Assembly: GCF_014851395.1 (NCBI RefSeq)
Contig: NW_024041262.1
Coordinates: 13,165,252-13,229,251, forward strand
Reading direction: 5' to 3'
Origin: Micropterus salmoides
Taxonomy: Eukaryota; Chordata; Actinopteri; Centrarchiformes; Centrarchidae
Length of the DNA: 64,000 bases
In this document: positions 47,737 to 60,800 of the stretch, piece after piece
How the letters are laid out: every line of letters starts with the position of its first letter
Numbering within the stretch: position 1 is the first letter of the stretch
Translations under genes and position numbers: made by a program
The notes under the pieces: generated by a model
Databases searched by the model: none
The model's input: only the letters and a program-made list of their open reading frames with translations
Told to the model about the DNA's origin: nothing

Positions 47737-48842
47737 GATGAGTTCCCACAGCCGCTGCCCTCACATTTAGTCGACAGTACAGCTTCCTCACCATTTACAT
47801 CCTAAAAGAGGCCACACTGTGGCACGGTCATGACAATGACCAGCCGGAAATTCTTCTCCTTGAAATCCATCGTTGGACAGGTGTAATTGCATGCAAGCAA
47901 CCTGTTGAGCTGGGCAAGTGGCATGCTTTCGGTATGACCAATCAGCAAAGGGCTCTTATCCCTAAGCTGGGGCAATCCTCACAAAAAGCCATGTGCACTA
48001 TGGCAGCTGCTCCTTGTCAAGGCTCATAACCGCCTCACACCTCACGTTGTGCTGAATATAGATAGATTCTGCATTTCCCTAATTTTGGACTACATGCATG
48101 TTCCTATTCCTCATGTACATATGTAACTGTGCTGCAGTCAGGATAATCTGGGGAGTACAACACTTTAAGAGGTGGTTGCTTTCCTTAATGACACAGATTC
48201 ACTGGCACTGATAATTCCTCCTCATGTCCATTTAAACATATTAATTGGTATTGCCTATTATGTAACATACTAAATGTGTACAAACACAAACAAGTGAAGC
48301 ACAAGTTTCCACTGTTGGTGTTTATTGATGGTTTTATTCAATAAGATACTGTACAATAATAAACTCATGATTGCTACAAGTAGTAAAAAACCCTTTCCCA
48401 TGCAAAATAAATTAGACTGAATTACGTTTTACAGGATTAATTAGAGTTGATAACGTCAGAAAAACTGACTGATTCAATCAAAAACACTGACCGTATGCAT
48501 GACACAAACTCCAGCAACCAATTGTTTGCATGTACAGTGAACAGTAAGTGCAGGACAAGGTAAGGCAGATTAAAAATATACATAAACAGAAAACCTAACA
48601 ACTCAAAATGTTTAAATGTTGTTTTATCGCTAGACTTACAAACACAAAAAACATCACTTTTAGACAGAAGTAAATTATAAAAATAGTGAACAGTCAAAAA
48701 TAATATACAACGGCAGAAATGAAGATTATACTTGTCGTTGTCAGCAGTGTTAACCTGTGCGGAGAAAAGAATGCAGTACAAAGATGAGTGGGGTGGTTAA
48801 GACAAATACAGCAAACTGAAAATTATGTATTTATTTATTTTT
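47737..48842. other. Spacer upstream of paqr4 and downstream of the glycine-rich gene
   Basis: The proximal part should hold the paqr4 promoter and 5' UTR; the distal part the 3' UTR of the next gene, with minus-strand AATAAA strings at about 48827-48838. A 114-codon frame at 48437-48781 on the minus strand has no recognisable domain and is not called. Confidence 0.45.
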
Positions 48843-51800
48843 TTAACCTTGATAGCCACTATTTCCAAAGAAGCCATTCACATCATATTTGCCATTCTTT
48901 GCTCCTGAAGATACGGAAAAGAAACAATGGAAAAACAAATTTAAACAACTTTTATACATAACATACACTTTTATACATCACATTACATATTATTTCAAAT
49001 CACATACCACCTCTGCCCAGATTTTAATGTTTGGCATGGTTAACTTAAAGGAATAGTTAAATTTTTGGGAAATACACATATTTACTTTCTTGCCGAGAGC
49101 TTAATGAGACGATTGATACCACTCTTGTTTGTAAAATATGAAGCTTTAAGAACATAGTGGAAGAGTGGAAGCGGGGGGAAATGGCTAGCCTGGCTATTGC
49201 TAAATTGGCTTTTTCAATATTTACAGACTTTCCAGACATTTAAGGTGGATTTCCTATATAGCTACTGCAGGTATAATGACATGTGCAGATGGAGTTACCT
49301 TGAGAGTGAATCCCAGCCAGTAGTCATGATTACAAAATTCTGTAGAGCTACTGTCCACCCTGTTGGACCCCTGTCCACTGTTATGTTGGTATTTTTCCTT
49401 CATAGTTTATTGAAATGACCAAATATTAAGTGTATATTTGTGTATACGTTCCCCTTTTTATAATGTGTGCTTGTTTTCTCAATATGGGTCTAGCCTATGC
49501 TGTTTAAAAATTATTTTATTGTAAAACAAATATCTGATAAGAGTGAGGAACATATGATTTATATAAAAATGTAATTTTAGTAGCAATCATGTCCTGAAAA
49601 CACTTTTAAACAGTTATGTCTAAGTCCTTAACAGGGTGGACATGTCCTGCATGTCACATGCTGTTAATATATGTAAATTTAATACAATATGGGTGCCTGA
49701 GATCGAGCAATATGTTTTTCATAATGTTAGATATATCCTTTATACAATAGAACTTTAAAATACAGGTAAATCAACTATTTATTTATCCCAAGTTATGAAG
49801 TCCAAATGCCACCCTATAAAAAAAGATTACCCCACAATGGTTTGTTTCTGTGTTGCATGCTATCTTCACAGTTGTCTCATCAAATTACCAAGAGCTTAAG
49901 AGTCTATAACTAATGTTTTCTGCTGAAATGCTTACCCAATAGCTGGAGGCTGTTAGCTTAACATAAAGACTGGAAACAGGGAGAAACAGCTAGCCTGGCG
50001 TGTACAACCACTTGTCATTCATACAATTTGGTTTTTGGACGGATTAAACAATTTTTATTTAATGAGCTTAAGAGGTTCCGGTAGTCTTGTTACCTGTGGT
50101 CAGGTTAGCTGATTCACACAGTTAAACACTTTGTTGGTGTCTAGATCATTTAGGTAGCAGTGCTTTTACCTCGCCCAGACTTGTCTTGTTGATGAAAATG
50201 CAGTTTGAGATGCTGCTGAATGTGTATCTGACGTGGCAGCTGCTGCTGAAGCAGATCATCAGGTTCTTCAGGCACTTGAGCCCCACCCTGCCTTTCTGTA
50301 GCAGGCGCAGAGTCAAAGGCGAGCCTAGCAGTGCCCGTGGGATCGGACAGGTCCTCACCTCCTGCTTCCAGCACCACATCGGGTGTGAAGGAGGACTCCA
50401 CAGGCAGGTAGGATGGGACAGAGGGGTAGGCCAGGGAGGAGCTGTGAGTGGGAGCTGCAGGAAATGCAACAACTGGGGAGAGAGAGCAGAAAAGGCAGAC
50501 AGGATAGAGGGTAAAATAAGCGTATTGTGTTACTGTAAGATTTCAATGTTGTCATTGTCTGCACTATGTATGCAATCAAAATGTTTGGATGAAACCAGTT
50601 TTCCTGGTTTTACCTTCTGGCTTCACTTGTCCATTTATATAGCCCACGTTATCTGAAAGCGACAAACAGTGAAAAACTACCTGAATACAGTGGAGCCACA
50701 AGACAACCATGCAGAAATACACACTATAACTTACTGTATCTATCAATGGGCATCCCCTCGCCTTCGACTTCAATTGCTGGAGTTGGTACTTCTCCCTTCA
50801 CTAAGAGATCAAGATAAGAAAAAGATAAGATAAGAAGAAAAGCTTGGGGCCTGCAGTATATTTGTGAGGCTCTGTACCTGACGCACCATAGGATTTTCCA
50901 GCTGTATCTGGCTCAAGAGGCAAGGGGTCATAAGGTAAACCAGCTGTATCTGTTTAAGGTAAAAAAGACATAAATGTATTATGTGTGATTTGTATATTTC
51001 TAACCCAACTGGTCAGATAATTGGTAGCAATAATGATAAAATACCAAATTCTCCACCAGCTCTGCCTTCAGATACAGATTCAAGAGGCTGGGATTGGAAT
51101 CGTCCATGGTTATCTGTTGAGAGATTAATGTGAAACCATTTAGTAAACATGTAGAAAAAGGAAAAGAATAATTGTTATGAAAAGAACACATAAAAGGTTG
51201 CACTGTACCATATATCCCAGAAGATTTTGCTTCACTCCCAAAACCAAGAGCTTGTGGTGCATAGGGAACGTCACCACCACCTTAGCAGGTGGCAACCACA
51301 TAGAGATGACAATTAAACCAACAATAAACAAACAAATAAATGAAATTAACAAAGCAGCAGTCATGTTAGCTGAATCTCACCATATTTGCCATTCTGTGCA
51401 AGTCCAAGAGGTTCAGGCTGATATGGTGACCCGGCAAGATCTGAAAGAAAATATGTAATTAAATAAATAAAACAACAAGATAAAATGTTAAATGCATACA
51501 TGCTGTGTTCACTGGCTTGAGTATGTCTGTCTACAAAACAGACATTTTGGGAGGTATACCATTCTCATATCTGTATGCTAAATAGGAAGCTACTGCCAGC
51601 AATTGGCTAACTTAGCTTAACATAAAGACTGTAAACACAACCATTCGCTGAAATATTTTTGATTGAGAGAAGTAACTTCCTGGAGTCTCTACTGGTTGCC
51701 AGAAAAGGGGCTCCAACCACGAAATAGTCGAGTGCATAGCCCCCCGTAAAAGTTTTTTACATCAGGTTTTTGTACATAAGAAACAAGTTAAAAAAAAAAA

Positions 51801-54800
51801 AAGTTAAGTGTTATTTAGTGAGCTTAAGAGCTGCTGTAGGCGGATTTCGATCCCTTTGGACAGAGCCAGACTAGTTGTTTCTCCCAGTTTTCACTCTTTC
51901 TGCTAAGCTAAATTAGCTGGCTGCTGGCGGTAGCTTCATATTTACCATACCAGAAAGTTAATAAGAGAATTTCCCAAAATATCAAACATTTCCATTAAAG
52001 TTTTTACCATACGTGCCAGTAGATTTGGCTTCAGGGCCCAGTCCAGCTGGCTGAGCTTCATAAGGCATTCTTCCATAACCTGTAGAAGACATGGAGAAAA
52101 AGAGGAAGAAGAGAAATAACACAAAGTTAAAGGGGCAAACTTTTACAGGACAATGATTTTGTGTGTGTATCAAGCAAATCACAGCAAGAGATACCAAAGG
52201 TATTTATTCACCATATTTGCCAGCTGTATTTCCATTTTTGCCAAGACCAAGAAGCAGCCCACCAGTGGGGAAACCACCATATCCTGAGCAGAGGCGGAGG
52301 GAAAACAGTTTAAAAGTGATCTCACGACCTCTCAAAATGGACGATCATACGAAGCCTTTTCACAGTCAAGTGTAGATAGTGGGTTTAATTTAATCAGCCT
52401 ATCAGTGTCTGCATTTCTCATCTGGCTACAGTGAAGACAAACTATTAGCCACAGCAAAAAGCTTGTCCCGTGATCATGTAGGTAGGTAGGAAGATAGATT
52501 TATTTTGTCACAATACAACAGGTTATAGAGTGAAATTGAGTTTTTAACTCCCTTCTGCAACATAGCAGACAATATACATTAATCTGAAGGAAATTATAAA
52601 AATGGTAAACAGAAATAAACTATCTTCATTGGAGCAATGCTGCTCCTATGACAGCACTGCTGTGGATGTGCATATATTACTCCTCTGCCGGCACCATGAC
52701 CACCTGCAAGTATTTTGAATTAATATCATCATTAATATCTGAAGTTAGATATAAAACCTTTGTAGCTCAGTGTATGGAGCAATGTATCAACATGCCAGGA
52801 TTAGTTGGTTTGATTCTCACTTAAGACGCAAATACAAACACACTAAAAAAGGTACTAAAAGTAGTGCACATTCTGAGATGCAACTTGTTTTCATGACTGC
52901 CCAAGTCTAATGACTCACCATATTTTCTAGATGATTTGCTGTCACCATAGGGGCTTCCACCATATCCTGGACAGAATTGAGACCAATAGTTGGGACACAC
53001 ATGGACTCAAGACCTACATGCAGTGTCAACATTAACAGTCTAAAAGGACAGTAATACAATAATAACATAACATACACATACCATAATGTCCTGCGCCATT
53101 AGTCCCTGTACTGAGGGGTTGTCCACCAAATTGCAACCCACCAATGCCTAAATCAGAGTGAGCAGATTATGATGTCAGTTGGCACACAAATAATGAGAAA
53201 CTTTCTTTGAGAATTTTAAGGTATGCACATCACTTTGCTTTAAACTCATGCAGCTATAAATTAAACTCCCTCTTTCTTTCCAATCTTCATGATAGTGGAG
53301 TGATAGAATACCACCAACAAGCACTCACCGTACTTGGTGTTCAATTTCTCTGAGCCCATTCCCAGCGGCTGACCGCCAAAAGGCAAGTCGCCCATTCCTG
53401 TAACATTGGAGAAAGTTTTGCCTCTAATGTGTTGCATTTAAAAAAAAAAAACTTAAGTTCATGTTATGCTATACAGTGGCATGTTCAATAATTATTTTTT
53501 GAGGTGATTTTGTAAACAGGGCTCTCCTAAAATGACACTGAGGTTTCTTGTGGTAATAAAGGTTTGACAGAAATAAAGTTATACACACCACCATACATGC
53601 TGCTCAGTTTTCCATTTGGAGCAAGGCCAGCAGACTGAGGTTCAAACTGGCTCACACCTGCATGAGTACACAGGAAATGGTTTGGTTATCATATCTATTG
53701 ACTTTTACACCTTGAGATAAATATGCTACTAACATGCACATTAGTATTCACTGACAGACCTGGTCCTGAGACATTGAGATGGTGTGACAATAAATTGTAT
53801 GAGTTAGAAAAGTCAGAAAGCTCCTCAATGGCAAAGAGTGAAAAAAACCCTTTAATTGATGCTTTAGATGCACAAAATAAACTGAAATGATACAATGCTG
53901 CCTGAGGAACAGCACTGAGCTCAAAATGTTGTGCATATCAGCATTTTGGATTTCAGCTACTGTTGTGTTTCCTTTTTATTTCAGCACAATCAGTTTCTTC
54001 CCACAAGCCATCACTCTGATGAACAGCTGATTTTTGACTCACGGTGTCAGGAACAATTCCTGTGCAATAACCCAGTAACTCTTTCTCTAATCAGCCACCT
54101 GTTTACTGGCTAACACTTATTTATTCACCATTCTCTATTTCAGTGCTGTTCATACTGTTATATTGTCATATTGTAGATACTGTATACCAATCCACCTACC
54201 TCAAGTCATTACTCCTGCACAAAATACTTATTTATTCCAGCATCCTTTGCACTATGCTTCATTGTACTGTGTACATGTATGCATGTATATGTACCTGTAT
54301 ATCACATCCACCTCCGACATGTACATACTCCTTCTCTGCTCACTGCTCTATTTGTCAATGTCTATATTGTTTTTGTTCATAGTGTGTATATTTATGTTGT
54401 CTACACTGAAGTCTGTGTCTGATTTTATATTATTTTTTATTAAAGTGATTTTGTATTTTTGTATGAGTAAGCACATCGTGAGCAATGTCAGAATCAGAAT
54501 CCCAGTACCAATAAGAGTTTTACTGTTTGCAAGTGTTTGTTTCACTGTGGATCATGCTGCCCACTGTTTAAAACTTAATGTTCATACATGCTTAACTAGT
54601 GTTTTTATAAGATAGCAGGTCTTACCATCTAGTCCCACGGGAACCACTGGAGCTCCATTGTAAGGAATCTGTCTGGCGCCACCTGTAGAATCAACAGTAA
54701 ATTGGACAGTAATGGATTATTTTCATGATCCATGTATTGTTATTCTAATTTACTTCACCCTTTTGTTTTATTTCTCTTTAATTGTGTCACTTGCCACCTA

Positions 54801-57800
54801 TATCATACCTGATTTGCCATTAGCAGCGGATCCACCTTGGCCAAAACCTAGGAGGAAAAAAAGAGAAATGTTGACTTTTACAGTAAATCACACAAAATTA
54901 AATTGTTGCTGAATAAAGTTTCATATAATGGAGCTTACTTGCATAGTCCGGCTGTACACCAGCACTATAGCCATTTCCATTCCCTGCAGAAATCACATCA
55001 TAAACTACCTCAGTGATCCAAGCTAATTGGTCTGCAATAACACAGCAGCAACTATGGAAATATATCATCTACCAATGGATTCAATTAGTGTAAACATTAA
55101 AGCATACCTGATTTGGACTTGCTTGTTTCACCCAGGCCTGTATTTCCTGAGAAAAATGGCAGAATTTAAGTAAAACTCAAAAGACTGTACTAAGCTACTG
55201 TAGCTGTAGCTCTACTTAAAAGCTGAATTAAAACAAATTGCTTTAAAAATGCACCTCCATATGAATGTCCATATCCAGCACCAAGGTACGCTCCTTGGTA
55301 ACCTAATGGCATTCAGAACAATTATCAGGACATTACACAAATTTTAATTATTCCTATTCCCTGTGAGCTTGAGATGTTTTCACTAGAGAAAGAGAAAACA
55401 CTCACCAGGTTGCTGAGGTTTCCCTGTATAAGGATATCCAAGGCCTTCAATCAAAAAACACAAAAAGGCACATTGAAAATCACATTTTAATTAATATAAA
55501 AGCACATTACTCACTGTATGTTTATATTGACGATAAATATTACCATCTCCATATCCATTGCTGAGTCCAGGGACAGCATAGCCTCCTGCTTCATAACCTT
55601 TATATAAACAAACCATCATTGAGACATTAAGATCTTTACCTTCACACCATAGAAAATTAATTAAAGTACAGTAAAAATTAAGAAATTACCCTATAAATCT
55701 CAATGGTATAATTGGAGTATTATGGATTTTACTTTGTGAATTTTAAACCGTAGACCATGCCTTAGTTAACAGTGTGAGGTCAAAGGGAAGATATCATGAG
55801 CTATGAATTTTATGTCACAGTTGAGCTGTACTAAATGTGCAAATAAGCAGACCTTGGTCTGAAGCAGATGATCATGCTAATGTCTCAGCAGTATGTTCTG
55901 ACATTGATAGCACAAGAGAATAGGAAAATTGTCAAATGCATTGCGTTTTATACAAGACAAACTGGTTTTATCAGACTCCATACCTGGTTTGCTTGCTTTA
56001 GCTCCTCCTCCGTTTGTTAATCCCCCTTTGCTGGCATCCTTTCCTAAACAATGAAATAATGTTGTCAGGCCTACAGTAATCTCTGCATGTACAGTACATA
56101 ATTATCAAATATATATTAGGCTCTACTGCAAAATGCTCCGTTATGACCATTTCATATACACCGAGAATGAAGAATAAAGTAGATTTATCGTTGGATTTAG
56201 CACCATATCCGTTTGGAACACCAGCTCCTGCCCCATAACCTCAAAACAAATCAAATAAATACTATGAACAATACATATTGTTACATCTATGTAAAATACA
56301 CAGGTGCTACGCCATGAACTGAGTCACAAGTGTACAAGTACCTTTTGTGTTAGTGCCAGTGGATGCTCCAGCACCTTCATTATAACCTTAAAGGACAGAG
56401 ACAAAACAATGTGTACACTTAGTTTTCATCATCTGCTTTGACTGTATTATATTCAAGTCAAGGTGGTGACCAAGCTAATGCAGGCTTATGGCCTATATAC
56501 GTGCTACAGACAATCAGCGGGTTAATGTAAAGTTTTAGCTCCCTCCATTATTTAACTGAACCACTTAAAAACGATCTCAATTCCTAACAACTACATTGGA
56601 CATGCAGTAAAAGTAAAAATACATGCATTTTAACATGCACATATTAGACCATTGAAACTACGGTAATCATTTTGACAAATGGTTGTTGAAAACTATACAA
56701 ATCACCGGTATTAAAATACAAGCATCTGTTTACCAGGTCTAGGTATTTTCATCCATTGTCCATTTGGTACTCCTGATGGTCTACAGTCTAGGACACAAAT
56801 GCAAACATGTATTACCAGCAATATTCAAAGCAAAAGAAACACATATGTACACTAACTGTAGGCTACAACTGAGCAATCAACCACCAAACAAGCAGACTTA
56901 GTTTTTTTGTAATGTTTCTGTAAAATTAGGTTTGGACAAAGTGAAACCATTAGCACCATGTTAATCATATATTTGGAGTCTTGTTTAGGCCAACACCTCT
57001 GATTTAGTAAATGACACCTCCCATTTGTCAAATGACACACTCTCAAAAACACATGGGAGAAGTCAAATGCTCATAAAGAAATTACTATTTTATTTTTGTT
57101 AAAATGCCAATGTGCTTAAATTTTACTGACGTAACAATGCTAGCATGCTGATGTTTGGCTTACCAAGTTCACCCATTTAGCATGTTAGCATGCTAAGATC
57201 TGCTATTAGCTATGTAACATTAAACACAAAGGAAAGCTGAGAATGATGGGAATGTCATTCATTTTACAAGTTTGGGAAAAACAAGAAAATGTAAGCTGAT
57301 GATAGCAATACATGAAAAGGGATCTCCAATTACACATTTTACACAAATGTCATGCTGGAAGTGGGGCTGGACTTCAGTTCTCAGATTGTTTATTGCTCCA
57401 AGAAAAGAGGCAAATGTTTACCAGGTTTGGCTGCTTTAGCTCCCTGTCCCTTGGAGATCGAAGGTCCTCCTCCATTCTCTGAAAATCAGAGGGACAGGCT
57501 GACAGATCAGGGCTTAGTGTTGAATGATCAATGTACAATCTCTCCTTAAAGTGTTACACTTGCAACATCATATCAACAATGGTAATTTAAAAAAATAACA
57601 ACGGTGGCTTAAATTTAAAATGTACCTCATGCACTGAATGCACCAAATTGAAATATATTAGCATGTATGTGTCACAAAGACCACACAACAAAGTAAATCA
57701 CTTCATACTTTAAGTCTATGTCTGAACATTTTGAATTTTTTTCATTCTCAACCTGCTCTGAATGTTTTTTTGGGAAATCCACCTACACGCACCACTAACA

Positions 57801-60800
57801 TTATATTTTGTTTGTTTAATCTGTACACTGAAAGGGAAAGCGTTTCCACTTGTTTCCATTCTTTGCACTAAGCTAAGCTAACCATCTCCTGGCTCCAGCT
57901 TCATATTTACTGGTAAGATTTCAGAGTGGTAGAATCTCTCAGCAAGAAAGCAAATAAGTGTATTTAAAAGTGACATTTAAATATGACAAAGTTGGGTGAG
58001 GGTTTTAACAAGAAAACATTAGATGTAAACACATATGAACACAAGTTATTGATAATTTTCTGAGAAAACTCTGAAGAGAACATGCAACATAGAAACAAAA
58101 TTACAAAAAAATCTTTAAAGCTAAAACAATTATAATCATGAGCACTGGCTAGGATTCACTCTCAAGTTCATACTTGGCATTTCTCCATCTTTACATGTCA
58201 TTATACCTGCCAAATTAAAGCAAACTTCACCTTGATGGGTGTAGATAATCTGTAAATTGACATTGAGAATGCATTTAGATTGCCAAAGTATTACAGGTTA
58301 GACTGAATCCTAGCCATTAAACAACACATATCTTGCAGTGAAAGACAATTAGAGAGATCATAATGTCCACCATGTTGCAACAGACTTAGAGTTAGGACAA
58401 GCACAGGTTTCAGTCAACATGTACACATGCAATCCAACTCTAGTAAACACATCCAAATGAAGATTTATTTTACCAATTGCCCAAGTCTCTCCTACAGAGA
58501 GACCTTTGACCCCGAGCCTGTCAGGTCCTGCCTCAGGCTGACTTTTGATGTTTGCTTCTTCTGGTGCAACCTCAGGCACACCCACAGCCACCATTTCTTC
58601 AGGGGTGATGCTCCCCGTGCTTTTACCTGCCACTGTTGCAGGAACAGCTTTGGTTTTCAGGGGTTTGGTGCTTTCAGAGGCAGCATCCCCTTCACTGGTG
58701 CCGTCTACACCAAAAGGAACATCTGCCTCTGCGCTTTTTTGTTCAGAAACAGCACTTCCAGTCACATAACCTAAAGGTTATAAATTTTATCAACATTTAT
58801 GTATACAATTTATTTTGCTAGATGTTTGCAAATCATTACTGCTACTGCTAACATAAAAAGCACATGTAAAAACACATGACAAGCCTCCAAATTAAATGTC
58901 TTTGCATTTACAAAATGTGTATACTATAAACTATAGACTAATGCCATACTGTAAAACATTAAATTGACAAATAAGTGACTGAAAACTGACACTCTGCTGT
59001 CTACAAGTAACTATGGTAGTCATAACATTTTTTTTTTCAATTAAAAGTTGCTAAAAAGTTTACTAAAAAAAAAAAAAGAACAGCCTTTCTCTATTATCTT
59101 TGAATATTAATACCGTGGAAATTACCAAAACTTCATGATGGAAAGTTTTATCTCGGCACATCCCCTTCAACACCAAACCACAGGCCGAATGTTTTCTTAC
59201 AATATATTTCATTTGCTATCGATGTATGCATTGTACACATTTGTACACATTTGGCAACACTGCCACTACCATGCAGAGTCAGATGATTTTTGCAAATGTA
59301 CAGTGCACAATTCATTTTTACATACATGAAACTAGCACAGTGACTTTCTGCTACTTTGTTTCAATGTTATTACTACAACAGTGCAAAACATACTGAACAA
59401 CGCCTGATACAGAGAATATTGATACTCACTGAGGGCATTTGAAAGGTGCCAATTCCATTTTTTTTTTCATTCCCTGAGATACAAACCCATTATCCTCTTA
59501 AAACAAATAACATAAGTGAGAAAGTAAGTAAAATGCAACTGGCTTTTTTCATTTAAGGCCATACGACAGTGACAGCTGTCAGCTGTCAGTTTCAACTTAA
59601 AACAGCTGTTATTATTTGTTACATTTGAAATAAATTCAGTATGTTGCATCAGATTACATGTCTGTGACTCTTTAATCACCTAAACTAATGTCAATTCAAA
59701 AATAATTAAAATTATTATTTGATTTTGTTGTAGAAAAAAGTAATTCCAGGTCAAACAACCAAAGCTGTAAGTCATATTGTGGCACAAATGATTCCACAAA
59801 CTGCGGGGAAAATGGTGTTCCCGCTACAGAAGCACTGTACAGAGTTCAGAGTACTTGCCTTGAGGGAGGACTACTGCCGGCTCTTGTGCTGGGATAGTCT
59901 GAGGAACGTCTGGTGCAGGTCCAGATGTGGCTGCCTTTGGACCCTTGCCCTGTGGTCCGATGGGTGCTGGCTCTGGTGTGAGTTCAGGTGCAGGCATTGG
60001 GTCTCTGGCTTGAGGAATTGCTGGTGCTGGTTCTGGTGTAGCCTGAGGGATTAGTGGTGTCTGTTTATAGCTTTTTCCTTGAGGCACAGGTGAAGGCAGC
60101 TTTTGATATTTCTCTTGTGTCACCATAACCAGGATGCCACTCGTGGGCTCAGGGGCAACCGGTGCTGCACCTCGAGTTATTGCTTGTTGAGGTACGACAC
60201 CCTCCTCTGGTGTTGCACTCGTCTGCTCAGAAGAGAGAACTCCACCTTTTAGGCCCTTTTCATAGGACACACCTGCACCCTTCATACCCTTCTCATTTGG
60301 TATCATGCCGTAATCTAAAAACCCAAACCAGATTTTTATGAAAAAACACTAAGAACATAGAAGATCAGAGATAAAGCTAACACAAAACATATGCATGTAC
60401 AGGAGCATTTACCTGTATTGGCTGCCAACTGTCCGTTAGATACTCCAGCAGTAACACCATAGCCTGTGAACATTTTGATAAAGACATGATTTACAGTTCA
60501 ATGCAAAAAGGAAAACAGACAAAATCAAAGTTTCTATGCATCTTTTTGTCTCTGCTTTTTTTGTTTGCTCATAAAATCATTATTCCCTTCCTTCCTTTCA
60601 CTAGTGTGATGACACAGCGGAGGGTGGTTCAGTTTTGATATCACAAACATTGCATGTGTTACATATATCATTCAGAACTGTTAAACATTGTAGCACCTTC
60701 ACTGGGTGACCCTGCTCCAACAAGTTTTGAGTCTTTGCTCGGCCCTCGATGATTCATAAATGTCAAAATGTAATTACAATAACACTGTTTCAGGGTAGAG

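Noticed and set aside
54143..54615. 150-codon hydrophobic plus-strand frame in an intron of the glycine-rich gene
   Set aside because: T-rich AT sequence gives Leu/Ile/Phe/Cys-rich translation; no family motif. Possibly old LINE-like or repeat sequence.
58427..58774. Plus-strand frame opposite the 58770-58474 exon
   Set aside because: Shadow of a minus-strand exon with correct splice sites.
59779..60054. Cys/Trp-rich plus-strand frame opposite the long Pro-rich exon
   Set aside because: It is the antisense shadow of a Pro/Ala/Gln-rich coding exon; no independent evidence.
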